Source: Burkholderiales bacterium (lineage in GTDB: Bacteria > Pseudomonadota > Gammaproteobacteria > Burkholderiales > Burkholderiaceae_C). Taken from it: 60,171 bases of DNA. Shown in pieces: positions 1 to 7,723 of the stretch; within the stretch, counting starts at the first letter, position 1, and every line of letters starts with the position of its first letter. The notes under the pieces were generated by a model. That model was not told the origin of the DNA and ran no database searches. It saw nothing but the letters and a program-made list of their open reading frames with translations. Both the position numbers and the translations under genes were made by a program. Location of the stretch: the NCBI GenBank assembly GCA_947451035.1, contig CANFXR010000005.1, positions 1 through 60,171 of the forward strand. Direction: 5' to 3'.

Positions 1-367
1 ACCGCCTCGAGGGCCGGATCAGATGCGGCCAACCTGGCAACGCCGCAGCTTCGGCCGACTGGGCAAACTGGGCAAACTGCGACCTCCCACCCCGGGAGGG
101 CTGGGCCCTGACAGTCCACAGAGTGAACTCGGTGGGGCCGCACGAATTTTTTTGCGACGTGTTCTCCACCTGCAGCCCCATCGCCCCCGTTGCTTGGGCT
201 GCTCTGGCACAACCGAATTCGACTGCAATCGACGCTGGCCTACGCCGGCCCATGCGCCCCGAGCAAGACTGGTTTGCGGCTCAGGCCAAGCAAGCCAATT
301 CTTGACTCAGCCGTGGGATACGAACTCCAGCGGCAAGGTCTCGCCACCCCGAACACACCCCGACGTC
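1..367. other. Left-edge region without a supported gene
   Basis: No ORF here looks like a known protein, and the short ORFs overlap each other on both strands. A plus-strand frame is open from base 1 to a TGA at about 109-111 and could be the last 36 codons of a gene entering from the left, but it has no recognisable motif. A small GC-rich hairpin (CCTCCC 83-88, GGGAGG 94-99) and a run of seven T (about 145-151) follow, which is weakly terminator-like. Confidence 0.4.
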
Positions 368-1954
368 TCAGAACACGCTTCTGAACAACCAGAACAGCAA
401 GCCTGACAGCAGCACCGAGGCCGGTAGTGTCAGCACCCACGCCAGCGCGATGCTGCGAACCGTGTCCAGGTTCAGACCCGAGCCGCTGGCCGCCATGGTG
501 CCCGCGACGCCCGAAGACAGCACGTGTGTGGTCGACACCGGCAGCCCCAGCAAATCAGCCACACCGATCGTGATGGCGGCCACCGACTCGGCGGCCGCGC
601 CCTGCCCGTAGGTGAGGTGGGTCTTGCCGATCTTCTCGCCCACGGTCTTGACGATGCGCTTCCAGCCCACCACAGTGCCCAGACCGAGTGCGATGGCCAC
701 GCCGACCTTGACCCACAGCGGGATGAAGCTCGTCGCCTCATCGACCGCCTTGTGATACGCCACGACCACCCTCAGGTCGTCTTCTGAGACCTTGAGCTGC
801 TGCCTCTTGTCGATGAGCTTGAGCGCCTCGCCTATCAAGTACATGTCGTTGCGCAGGTTCGACACCATCGTCGTCGGCACGTCTTTCAGGGTCTTGAAGT
901 CCTCGACATCCTTGAGCGTGCCCTGCACCATGCCGCTCAGGCCCACCGTGGTGGCGTCTGTGTAGTTCTTCTGGCGCACCGCATCCTTGACGGCTTCACG
1001 GGGGTCTGACACCGTCAGCCCGGGCTTGGTGTAGCGCTTGAGCACTTCTTCCATCTGAACCGAGGCCTCACGGAACTGGGACAGCTTGCTGGCATCGGGC
1101 GTGCGGTTGAGCGCGAAGGCGGTCGGCACGATGCCCACCAGGATGAGCATGATCAGGCCCATCCCCTTCTGGCCGTCATTCGAGCCGTGCGCAAAGCTCA
1201 CGCCGGTGCACGTAGCGATCAGCAGCGCGCGTATCCACCGCGGCGGCGGCGCATTGCCCTTTGGCGGCTCGTACAGCGCCTTGCTGCGCACCAGCGCGCG
1301 CATCCCGAAGTAAAGCAGCACTGCGGCCACGAAACCGCAGATCGGCGAGATCAGCAGGGACAGACCGATTTGCTTCACCTGGCCCCAGTCGACACCGTTG
1401 CTTGCCGCGCCTCCAGTTAGCCACTGATTGGCCAGGCCCACGCCGACGATCGACCCGATCAGCGTGTGCGAACTGGACGCAGGCAGACCGAGCCACCAAG
1501 TGCCCAGGTTCCAGAGGATGGCCGCCAGCAGCAGGGCGAACACCATGGCCAGCCCCGAAGCGGAGTTGACCTGCAGGATCAGTTCGACCGGCAACAAAGA
1601 CACGATCCCCCAAGCCACCGCGCCGCTCGCGGCCATCACCCCCAAGAAGTTGAAGAAGCCCGACCACAACACCGCGAGATTCGCAGGCATTGAGTGGGTG
1701 TAGATGACGGTGGCAACAGCGTTGGCGGTGTCGTGAAAGCCGTTGACGAACTCAAAGCCCAGCGCCGCAAGAAGCGCCAGAATCAAGAGCGCCCAGGGCA
1801 CCGCCTGAGCGTCGCCGATATCGCCCAGCAGCGAGTAGACGACATAGCCCAAGCCCAGAACCAGCAGCGTGACGAAGGCAACTATCCCCAACGCGTTGGC
1901 AGGGTTGCCTGATTCGAGCGGGTTGATGCGTCGGGCCGGATGAGCAGAGTGCAT
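368..1954 (-). CDS. pit: PiT-family inorganic phosphate transporter
   Basis: A 528-residue polytopic membrane protein of the low-affinity, cation-coupled phosphate transporter family (PiT/PHO4). The two inverted signature regions are present: GFHDTANAVAT near residues 72-82 in the N-terminal half and LPVSTTHVLSSG near 487-498 in the C-terminal half. LPASSSHTLIG and FAHGSNDGQKG lie between them. A hydrophilic stretch of about 130 residues splits the membrane helices, as in the larger bacterial PiT proteins. The ATG at 1954 is the first good start. No DUF47/PhoU-like partner is adjacent. It sits far from the pst operon at 25-28 kb, so the cell has two phosphate uptake routes. The family assignment is secure; the ion coupled (proton or sodium) cannot be read from the sequence. 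Confidence 0.95.
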   Translation of the reverse strand: MHSAHPARRINPLESGNPANALGIVAFVTLLVLGLGYVVYSLLGDIGDAQAVPWALLILALLAALGFEFVNGFHDTANAVATVIYTHSMPANLAVLWSGFFNFLGVMAASGAVAWGIVSLLPVELILQVNSASGLAMVFALLLAAILWNLGTWWLGLPASSSHTLIGSIVGVGLANQWLTGGAASNGVDWGQVKQIGLSLLISPICGFVAAVLLYFGMRALVRSKALYEPPKGNAPPPRWIRALLIATCTGVSFAHGSNDGQKGMGLIMLILVGIVPTAFALNRTPDASKLSQFREASVQMEEVLKRYTKPGLTVSDPREAVKDAVRQKNYTDATTVGLSGMVQGTLKDVEDFKTLKDVPTTMVSNLRNDMYLIGEALKLIDKRQQLKVSEDDLRVVVAYHKAVDEATSFIPLWVKVGVAIALGLGTVVGWKRIVKTVGEKIGKTHLTYGQGAAAESVAAITIGVADLLGLPVSTTHVLSSGVAGTMAASGSGLNLDTVRSIALAWVLTLPASVLLSGLLFWLFRSVF

Positions 1955-2583
1955 GGTGAGATCGGGTCATTGCGGGGGATGTGTTGCGCCGAGCTTCTCA
2001 CCCGAACAGCGCCACGTGCGGTTGTTAGTCTATTCCGTGCACCCCGCGGCACTCCGCGTCGATTACCTGCGCCGCCGCCCTGAGCCTGCTCCAGCGCCGC
2101 AAGCGCCTGCCGGCCCCTGAGCCCCCCCGTGGCCGGTTTTTGCTTTGTGGCGTTCAGCAATCCATCTCATCAACGGTCTGCCGGTGCGCGCGCAACACAC
2201 TCGCCACCTCGCGTGTTCCTGCCTGCCAGGCACTGCGCAATGCTGCATTCTTGACAGGCGCTTGCCCGATGGGCCAAACAGCAAAGGCAAGGGGGCAGCC
2301 CCCCAAAGACGGCGGCCAAATGACCCGCTGAGCCGCCGTCTTATCGCGCGTCGGCGGTTATGCTGCTGCCGCAGCGCTTGCGCCCGATGGCCTCGGCGAG
2401 TATGCCATCGGCGCAGAATTGACACTTTCTCGTCTCCCGATGATTCTGTGGGTTCGGCGATTCTGGTGAGGCAAACTCCGGAGCAATTTTGATGGTTGCC
2501 GGACAGGATATTCCATAGAATCGGTTGATTCGATATTCCATTTTAATTTAATCATCAATCGCGATTTTCAAAAGGTTTGACCT
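1955..2583. other. Gene-free stretch holding the left flanking repeat and an AT-rich promoter region
   Basis: About 630 bp between the divergent pit and sulfotransferase genes. The first half is GC-rich and contains copy 1 of a diverged repeat (2129-2190). From about 2470 the base composition turns AT-rich and stays so into the sulfotransferase gene. The motif GATATTCCAT occurs twice, at 2507-2516 and 2532-2541, 25 bp apart. A small inverted repeat (GAATC-GGTT-GATTC) lies between the copies. No protein-coding ORF is supported. Confidence 0.6.
2129..2190. repeat. Imperfect flanking direct repeat, copy 1
   Basis: About 62 bp aligning with 5133-5193 in the same orientation. The first 17 bases (GTGGCCGGTTTTTGCTT) are identical, the last part (TC.CATCAA.GG.CTGCCGGTGCGCG) is nearly so, and the middle is diverged with a one-base indel. 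The two copies bracket the AT-richer sulfotransferase patch. The repeat may be a remnant of a dispersed element, but no transposase is recognisable beside it. Confidence 0.6.
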
Positions 2584-3483
2584 ATGAATATGGCGGCGTC
2601 ACGGATTATGGAGCCCGCAAAGAGGGAATTTCGTGGCCGCGCGACCAACCCTGAGCGCTGGTCTACTTGGCAACCGCGAAGCGGTGATGTACTGGTTTGC
2701 ACGCCAATGAAATGCGGAACGACATGGACGCAGACCATAATTGCCATGTTATTAGCCGGGTCGACAGAATTACCCGATAAAATCTCTGTTCTTTCCCCTT
2801 GGGTAGACTCTCGTCTCGGAGACGCTGACGAAGTCAGGCGTGCACTTTCGAATCAGGACGGGCGGCGCGTGGTGAAAACTCACACGCCAGCCGACGGTTT
2901 TCCGGTATGGGAGGGCGTTACGGTGATCGCCGTATACCGTCATCCGCTGGATGTATTCCTGTCCTCACGTGCTCATGCGGAAAACCGGTATGAGAAGGCA
3001 GATCTGCGGATGCTGCGTCCGGTCGCAGGGGCGCTGAGATCGTACTTGAACGAGCCGTTGAATACGGAGGCTTGGGACGACAATACCTTGGCAACACTTG
3101 TGGAACACTACCGTCAAACAGTTCTGAGTTGTCGATTACCAAACCTGACTTTGCTTCACTACGCCGACTTGATATTTGATCACGGAAGTTCTGTGAAGCG
3201 ACTTGCGAAGGCTGTTGGCGTGGCTGTTGATGATATCCAGGTCGACCGCATCGTTGCCGCCACGAAACTCACGGCAATGAGGGCTGAGGCGGAAAAGTTT
3301 GTGCCAGAAGCCGGGAAAAACTTCTGGACCAACGACAAAGATTTTTTCGGCTCGGGCGGTACTCAAAAATGGTGCGGAAAATTCTTGCAGGAGGACTTGG
3401 ATCTTTACCTGACACGGCTTGCCGAGCTGGTTCCAGAAACTGCGCCACGCGATTGGTTGGAACGCGGGTATGGCTATCCGTAA
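2584..3483 (+). CDS. Sulfotransferase-domain protein
   Basis: A 299-residue cytosolic-type sulfotransferase, expected to move a sulfuryl group from PAPS to a hydroxyl or amine acceptor that cannot be named from sequence. The 5'-phosphosulfate loop is PMKCGTTWTQ at residues 41-50. The 3'-phosphate-binding segment is YRHPLDVFLSS near 119-129. The C-terminal FFGSGGTQKWCGKF matches the family's conserved RKG..GDWKN..T region in altered form. The ATG at 2584 follows AAAGG by about nine bases. The gene is AT-richer than its surroundings and uses different codons, has no operon partner, and lies between the flanking repeats at 2129 and 5133, all pointing to horizontal acquisition. Family assignment is firm and the substrate is unknown. 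Confidence 0.9.
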   Translation: MNMAASRIMEPAKREFRGRATNPERWSTWQPRSGDVLVCTPMKCGTTWTQTIIAMLLAGSTELPDKISVLSPWVDSRLGDADEVRRALSNQDGRRVVKTHTPADGFPVWEGVTVIAVYRHPLDVFLSSRAHAENRYEKADLRMLRPVAGALRSYLNEPLNTEAWDDNTLATLVEHYRQTVLSCRLPNLTLLHYADLIFDHGSSVKRLAKAVGVAVDDIQVDRIVAATKLTAMRAEAEKFVPEAGKNFWTNDKDFFGSGGTQKWCGKFLQEDLDLYLTRLAELVPETAPRDWLERGYGYP

Positions 3484-3831
3484 GCGCGCGCCTCGGGGAG
3501 TTCTTGCAGGGCAGATCCACCATCATCGGCGTCATGCTTGCCGCTCCCGTCCGCGTGGGCATGTTGCCGAAACGGCCCATGAGGCAATCGTCTCGACAAC
3601 GAATTCCTACGCCAAATCAACGAATGACGCCACATCCGCCAACTCAAAATCAACGCGCTCGTGATTAATTTGGGCTGATCATGCCCTATCATTCAAAATG
3701 GGTCCCCGATTGGGGGATTCTGATCATAAGCGTAATAGTATTCCGTATTCTGCGTTCAAAGTGCTTTCCTCACTTGCGACAACTGAATGCTTGTGTCAGC
3801 GTCTTAATTTAATGAACAGCAGAGGTTGAAA
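3484..3831. other. Gap between sulfotransferase and secreted protein
   Basis: About 350 bp with no convincing gene. The first 180 bp are GC-richer than the flanking genes and carry overlapping short ORFs on both strands without recognisable domains; this could be debris of a lost gene. A small hairpin (TCCCC 3703-3707, GGGGA just after the GATT loop) follows. The last 110 bp are AT-rich and lead into the ribosome-binding site AGAGG (3821-3825) of the next gene. Confidence 0.5.
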
Positions 3832-4833
3832 ATGGGTTTAAGAATGACTTCTAATAGGTTGTGTGTTGCAGTTTTCGCGCTTCTGTTTTTGATTCTGCCA
3901 AGCGCTACTTTCGCAGGCGATGCTACATATGAAAAACTATTCAGTAAGAAGGGCGCAACAGGCGAAGAGTTGGCTCATGCGTTCTTTGACCTGTTGTCCA
4001 AAACTGGAGGTCCTGCAGGAGCAGTGGGCACAACTGCTGAGCAGGATGCTGCCTCAAAGAGGCTAATCAAGCCCTATCTTGATCCTGCTTTTCAGCTTCA
4101 AAGATCATCCGGTCAGCATTACATTGCTGAGACCTATCTTCCTGCTGATGTCGACGACTTTGAAATAGGTGAAGTTCGTGAGACACGTCCTGCTGAGGAT
4201 GTGGTGGTGGTGAGATACTTCGTGGGAGCATCACAAACGCTTCCAGATGCTGCTCTGGTGATGAGTAAAGATAAGGCTGCGCGTCTATCTGTCTTCCATT
4301 GGAGTATTTCAGATGCTCGCTGGAAGATATTGAGTCATGCAAACTTCAATACACCCATTGCAGCCTTCTGTAATCAGAAGCCTATAGTGGATAACGGACT
4401 TGAGTCGCCCGCTAGTTCTGAAGATCAGACCTTGGGGGAGGGGCTTATGAGGAATTTTTATGATCTTCTGGTTAACGGAAATGCAGAGCTAATATTAAAT
4501 CCGCTTTTTCAATACCAAAGTGCAATTGGCGTTGGCTTCACGACTCTGTCTGAGAGAAAAACAAAAACAAAATTCTCGGAGACGCAGTTTGATCATGCAG
4601 TAGTGACGCGGAATAAACGTCTTCTCATTGTTTCGCTCTATAACACAACGAAGGAGAGAGTCCTCATGGGCCAGTATCATCTTCGTGCGGGCAAGTCCGC
4701 GAGTATGGCAACGTTTCTTCAAGGGAGTGACGGAGTCTGGGCGATGATTGCCCTTGCGTCTTTCGCGCCCTCAAAGGCTCTTCCTGAGGGTGTTCTGTGC
4801 GTACCTGTTGAGAAAATGGAGCGTCTGCAATAG
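3832..4833 (+). CDS. Secreted protein with two NTF2-like repeats, function unknown
   Basis: A 333-residue protein with a clear Sec signal peptide: a basic start (MGLRMTSNR), a hydrophobic core (VAVFALLFLILP) and an ATFA cleavage site near residue 28, so it is probably periplasmic. The mature part looks internally duplicated. LAHAFFDLL near residue 45 parallels LMRNFYDLL near 204, and each half ends in a similar strand pattern (WKILSHANFNTPIAA and WAMIALASFAPSKA). This resembles tandem SnoaL/DUF4440-type NTF2 folds. The ATG at 3832 is chosen because AGAGG lies six bases upstream; a TTG two codons earlier is less likely. The gene is the AT-richest in the window and shares the patch with the sulfotransferase. 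The domain call is an inference from pattern; no substrate is suggested. Confidence 0.75.
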   Translation: MGLRMTSNRLCVAVFALLFLILPSATFAGDATYEKLFSKKGATGEELAHAFFDLLSKTGGPAGAVGTTAEQDAASKRLIKPYLDPAFQLQRSSGQHYIAETYLPADVDDFEIGEVRETRPAEDVVVVRYFVGASQTLPDAALVMSKDKAARLSVFHWSISDARWKILSHANFNTPIAAFCNQKPIVDNGLESPASSEDQTLGEGLMRNFYDLLVNGNAELILNPLFQYQSAIGVGFTTLSERKTKTKFSETQFDHAVVTRNKRLLIVSLYNTTKERVLMGQYHLRAGKSASMATFLQGSDGVWAMIALASFAPSKALPEGVLCVPVEKMERLQ

Positions 4834-4954
4834 AAGTTTCTTGTCGGCGGCAAAAATAAATGTTTCATCTTCAGTCTGATCGCAGGAATAAAAAAACCTT
4901 CGGTTTCAGTACTCTCAATCGCGTTAGTGATATTTGAAGTAAGCGCCCGATTCT

Positions 4955-4974
4955 GCTGCTTATTTGTAAGCAGC
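4955..4974. repeat. Perfect 8-bp inverted repeat
   Basis: GCTGCTTA and TAAGCAGC around a TTTG loop, in the AT-to-GC transition zone at the right side of the putative acquired patch. It has no T tract on either side, so it is not an obvious intrinsic terminator. It may be a relic of a mobile-element end. Confidence 0.5.
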
Positions 4975-5132
4975 CTTCTACGCCCCATTGGATATCGGGG
5001 CTTTGAGCCGGGATTCGTGGAGGCTGTTTGGTTTGAGTCAGTCCGCCGCCGTGGTGGCTTGACGGGCGAGTTGCTCCGCCGGCGCAAGGCGCAGTAATCC
5101 GTCAGTTCATCGACGCAGCGAAGCCGGCGCCA

Positions 5133-5193
5133 GTGGCCGGTTTTTGCTTGGTGGCACTCAGGCTGCGTCCCATCAAGGGCCTGCCGGTGCGCG
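5133..5193. repeat. Imperfect flanking direct repeat, copy 2
   Basis: Partner of 2129-2190 in the same orientation, with the strongest identity at both ends and a one-base indel in the middle. It marks the right side of the AT-richer segment. Confidence 0.6.
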
Positions 5194-5264
5194 TCCACGG
5201 GCTTCGCGCATTTCTTACCGTGCCGGCGGGCGACACTGTGTGCTGCCACCGATCCCACGCCCCC

Positions 5265-5585
5265 ATGTACGACCACAACCAGTCTCAGCTCCCGCACTCG
5301 TTCATTGAGCTGTTCATCCCGCCCGGAAAGATGAAGCCAAGCGAGACGCGGGAGGTCATCGCTGCCCGCTACGACCTGTGCGAGGACATGGCGCAAATGC
5401 TCACCGAGCACGCGAGTGCGAAATTGTTCGAGCTGGGCGTGACCGAAAACGATGTGCTCGAGCGCATGCACCTCGGCTTGCTGCAGGACCCTGCCGCGGT
5501 CACGGCGCCCGAGGCGCGGTGGATCGTTTGCCGTCTGGCCGAACTGCTCGACTGGCCCATGGGCGCCTGGCTCAAACCGGACTGA
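5265..5585 (+). CDS. Conserved hypothetical protein (small acidic)
   Basis: A 106-residue acidic protein without signal peptide or membrane helix. The sequence from MYDHNQSQLP onward has the look of a real soluble domain: helical, with LCEDMAQMLTEHASAKLFELG near residues 44-64 and a closing RWIVCRLAELLDWPMGAWL. I recall similar short proteins in Burkholderiales, sometimes labelled as chaperone-like ATPase, but no Walker motif is present to support that label. The ATG at 5265 is preferred because the 44 codons upstream run through the repeat at 5133-5193; no clear Shine-Dalgarno site precedes it. It sits just outside the repeat-flanked patch and shows ordinary high-GC codon use. Confidence 0.7.
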   Translation: MYDHNQSQLPHSFIELFIPPGKMKPSETREVIAARYDLCEDMAQMLTEHASAKLFELGVTENDVLERMHLGLLQDPAAVTAPEARWIVCRLAELLDWPMGAWLKPD

Positions 5586-5638
5586 GCCTCGGGGCGTCAG
5601 CGCACCGCCTCAATCGCCGTGACGGTGATGGCGCCGCC

Positions 5639-6127
5639 TCATCGCACGATCACCTTGCCAACCATGCCAGCCCCGTAGTGGCCGGGGATCAGGCAGGCGA
5701 ACGGGTACTCGCCGCGCCGGGTGAACTGCCACACGATGTCGCCGCTGGCGCCCGGGGCGACGTGCGCCATGTTGGCGTTGGCGTGTTCCATCTCGGGAAA
5801 CTTCTTCATCAAATCGGCGTGTACCTTGAGTTCTTCGGTCGTGCCTAAGACCATCTCGTGGAGTTGCTGCCCGCCGTTGTGCACCATGAAGCGGACGGTC
5901 TCGCCGAGCTTGACGGTGACCTCGGACGGTGTGAACCGCAACGCGTCCGACATCTCGAGCCGGATCACGCGGTTGACTTTCTTCGGGTTGCCTCCATGGC
6001 CGAAGGAGCGTTCTTCGACCTTGGCGGGGTCGTAGGACTTCTTGGCGGTGACGTGCATGGCATCGCCGTGGGCCGCTGCAAAAGTTGAGCCGAGTGCGAG
6101 CAGGGCGAGCGTGATCAGTTTGTTCAC
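5639..6127 (-). CDS. Periplasmic cupredoxin-domain copper protein
   Basis: A 162-residue exported protein with a signal peptide (NKLITLALLALGSTFAAAHG) and a single cupredoxin fold. The type 1 copper ligands can be seen: a histidine in GGQQLHEMVLG near residue 95 and the C-terminal Cys-His-Met set in FACLIPGHYGAGM. The mature N-terminus is histidine-rich (AHGDAMH, FGHGG), a further hint of metal handling. The GTG at 6127 is preferred over an ATG at 6250 because GGAAAG lies five bases upstream and the signal peptide begins there. Related proteins accompany copper resistance genes or act as small electron carriers; no cop or cus gene is nearby, so the role is open. Confidence 0.85.
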   Translation of the reverse strand: MNKLITLALLALGSTFAAAHGDAMHVTAKKSYDPAKVEERSFGHGGNPKKVNRVIRLEMSDALRFTPSEVTVKLGETVRFMVHNGGQQLHEMVLGTTEELKVHADLMKKFPEMEHANANMAHVAPGASGDIVWQFTRRGEYPFACLIPGHYGAGMVGKVIVR

Positions 6128-6422
6128 GGGGTGCTTTCCAGCTGCTGGGTCAGTGACCGGAATGCCCGGGCTTGCGAACCTGCAAGGCGGTGCGGTCGGC
6201 GATGGAGTATGGGCCGCGCGCAGTGGTTCCCGGCTTGCTCGTGTATTCACCGGTCAGCGCGCCAGCGGCGGCTAAAGGCGCACTGGTGTGACACCGACAG
6301 GAGGCTGTATCGCCGCGAGGGCGCTTGGCATCGGCGCTAGCGAGCAGCATGACGTGCAGGCGTCGCCGTACGCCCCCGTGCGGTGTCCGAATGTCTTTGC
6401 TCTGCTCCCCCTGGGAACGGGC
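6128..6422. other. Intergenic region downstream of the SOS mini-ORF
   Basis: About 295 bp with no supported gene on either strand. It lies between the cupredoxin start and the stop codon of the 28-codon ORF. No clear intrinsic terminator is visible, so minus-strand transcription from the LexA-controlled promoter could continue toward the cupredoxin gene. Confidence 0.45.
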
Positions 6423-6509
6423 CTACAGCCAGACCCACAAGCGGCGCACCCAAGTGGGAAACGAGAGCGAAGGTTCTGGCTGGTAGCACTGGCGGTAATC
6501 GACGTTCAT
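6423..6509 (-). CDS. Candidate SOS-induced 28-residue small protein
   Basis: A 28-codon ORF beginning MNVDYRQ and ending WVRRLWVWL. It is called for its control region: a near-consensus sigma70 promoter with a LexA box over its -10 region directs transcription straight into it, and the ATG at 6509 has GGAAT about five bases upstream. An in-frame ATG at 6521 lies inside the LexA box and would leave almost no leader. The N-terminal half is polar with one cysteine. The C-terminus is a short tryptophan-rich, basic-hydrophobic tail that could touch a membrane or partner protein. Small SOS-induced peptides are known elsewhere (TisB, DinQ), but there is no sequence similarity to claim. It might also be the remnant of a longer SOS gene. 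Confidence 0.45.
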   Translation of the reverse strand: MNVDYRQCYQPEPSLSFPTWVRRLWVWL

Positions 6510-6517
6510 GGCGAATT

Positions 6518-6547
6518 CCATATACTGTATGAAAGCACAGTATATGG
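6518..6547 (-). promoter_or_regulatory. LexA (SOS) box, perfect 11-bp inverted repeat
   Basis: CCATATACTGT (6518-6528) and ACAGTATATGG (6537-6547) are perfect reverse complements around an 8-base spacer. The core CTGT-N8-ACAG, flanked by TA and TA, matches the LexA operator used in Gamma- and Betaproteobacteria. It overlaps the -10 element and presumed start site of the minus-strand promoter, the expected place for repression. Confidence 0.88.
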
Positions 6548-6566
6548 GGCGACGCGGGGCTGTCAA
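6539..6566 (-). promoter_or_regulatory. Sigma70 promoter of the SOS mini-ORF
   Basis: On the minus strand, TTGACA (plus 6561-6566) is followed after 16 bases by TATACT (plus 6539-6544). Both hexamers are at or one base from consensus, making this the best-looking promoter in the window. Its -10 lies within the right arm of the LexA box. Confidence 0.8.
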
Positions 6567-6795
6567 GGGTGCGTGGGTGTTTTGCGGTGCACGGCTCGGT
6601 CCTGGCTTGGGCAGGCGTGAGCCCTCGTAGATGCAGGCCAGTGCGGCGAGCCAGGGCCGCCCGTCGGGCTGCCGCCGCGGGTGGTCAGCCAGCGCCACGT
6701 GGCATTTCCAGGGCTGGGCGGCTCTCTGGGAATCCACAACAATGTGCCGTCCACATCAGCACATCACCACGTCGCAAGGACGAAAGGCCGCGCCC

Positions 6796-7653
6796 ATGCT
6801 TCCTGAGAATTTTTCGATCGCAGCGATGCGTGCGGAAGAAGTCCCGTTGCTGGCCGGTCTGGCGGCGGCCGAGGGGTGGAACCCGGGGTTGGCTGATGTC
6901 GATATCGCGTGGGATGTCGACCCGGGCGCCTTCATCGCCTTGCGCCGGGGTGATGAGTTGGCCGGTGGAGGAACGATCGTGTCCTATGACGGCCAGTTCG
7001 GCTTCATGGGGTTGTTCATCGTTCGCCCGGAATTCCGCGGGTCTGGCCTGGGTGGAGTCCTTTGGCGTCACCGGCTCGAGCGGTTGCGCCAACGGCTTCG
7101 GCCCGGCGCGTCCATCGGCATGGACGGCGTGTTCGCCATGGTGCCGTTCTACCAGCGTGGCGGGTTCGAACTGGCCTGGCGAGACCTGCGATTCGAGGGG
7201 GTGGCTCATGGAGTGACCGACCCGGGCGCGATACCGCTGTCGCACATGCCATTCGAAGAGGTGGAGCGTTATGACCGGGCCCATGTGCCGGCACCGCGCT
7301 CTCGTTTCCTGAGCCGCTGGATCCATCAGCCCGGAGCACTGTCAATCGGCCTGCGCGAACGCGGCGTGCTGGTCGGCTACGGCGTCGCACGTCCTTGCCT
7401 CTCGGGCTACAAGCTCGGCCCTGTGTTTGCCGACCGGCTCGATCTGGCCGAGCGGATCATCGGCAGCCTGCTGGCGTCGATCCAAGGCCGGCCGGTGCAA
7501 ATTGACGTGCCCGAGGCGAATCCGGCTGCGGTGGCGCTGGCCCGGCGGCTGTCGTTGTCTGAGGCCTTCGGCTGCGCGAGGATGTATCACGGGATCGCAC
7601 CATCGCTGCCGGTGGAGCGGATCTTCGGCGTGACTTCGTTCGAGTTCGGCTGA
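6796..7653 (+). CDS. GNAT-family N-acetyltransferase (two-domain)
   Basis: A 285-residue soluble protein. The N-terminal half is a GNAT fold with the acetyl-CoA pyrophosphate-binding motif RPEFRGSGLGG near residues 76-86, in the context MGLFIV-RPEFRGSGLG-GVLWRHRLERL. The C-terminal half resembles the second domain of YitH-type acetyltransferases (Acetyltransf_18). The ATG at 6796 starts the conserved region (MLPENFSIAAMRAEEV); the longer frame upstream would run toward the LexA promoter zone and has poor composition. The acceptor (amine, peptide or small molecule) is unknown. It converges on the MEKHLA gene and has no operon partner. Confidence 0.85.
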   Translation: MLPENFSIAAMRAEEVPLLAGLAAAEGWNPGLADVDIAWDVDPGAFIALRRGDELAGGGTIVSYDGQFGFMGLFIVRPEFRGSGLGGVLWRHRLERLRQRLRPGASIGMDGVFAMVPFYQRGGFELAWRDLRFEGVAHGVTDPGAIPLSHMPFEEVERYDRAHVPAPRSRFLSRWIHQPGALSIGLRERGVLVGYGVARPCLSGYKLGPVFADRLDLAERIIGSLLASIQGRPVQIDVPEANPAAVALARRLSLSEAFGCARMYHGIAPSLPVERIFGVTSFEFG

Positions 7654-7723
7654 AGCCGATCAACCGCTGGAAATGCCGGCATGCGGCTGAAGCAGCGACC
7701 GCAAGCCGGCTGTTGACGCAGCG

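Larger units (their letters stand above)
4834..5264. other. Gene-free stretch with hairpins and the right flanking repeat
   Basis: AT-rich at first, turning GC-rich after about 5040. On the minus strand AAACC-GAA-GGTTT followed by T residues (4891-4906 on the plus strand) could act as a weak terminator. A perfect 8-bp hairpin, GCTGCTTA-TTTG-TAAGCAGC, occupies 4955-4974. Copy 2 of the flanking repeat lies at 5133-5193. A 250-codon minus-strand ORF crosses this region but has no recognisable motif and odd composition, so it is not called. Confidence 0.5.

Noticed and set aside
4920-5200. Integron attC site or insertion-sequence end in the right flank
   Set aside because: Hairpin and repeat are present, but no GTTRRRY core, transposase or target duplication could be identified.
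4719-5471. 250-codon minus-strand ORF across the gap and right repeat
   Set aside because: Spans a composition shift, overlaps two better-supported genes and shows no domain.
6423-6737. 104-codon minus-strand ORF running through the LexA box
   Set aside because: It crosses its own promoter and operator. Only the 28 codons downstream of the promoter can be translated from that transcript.
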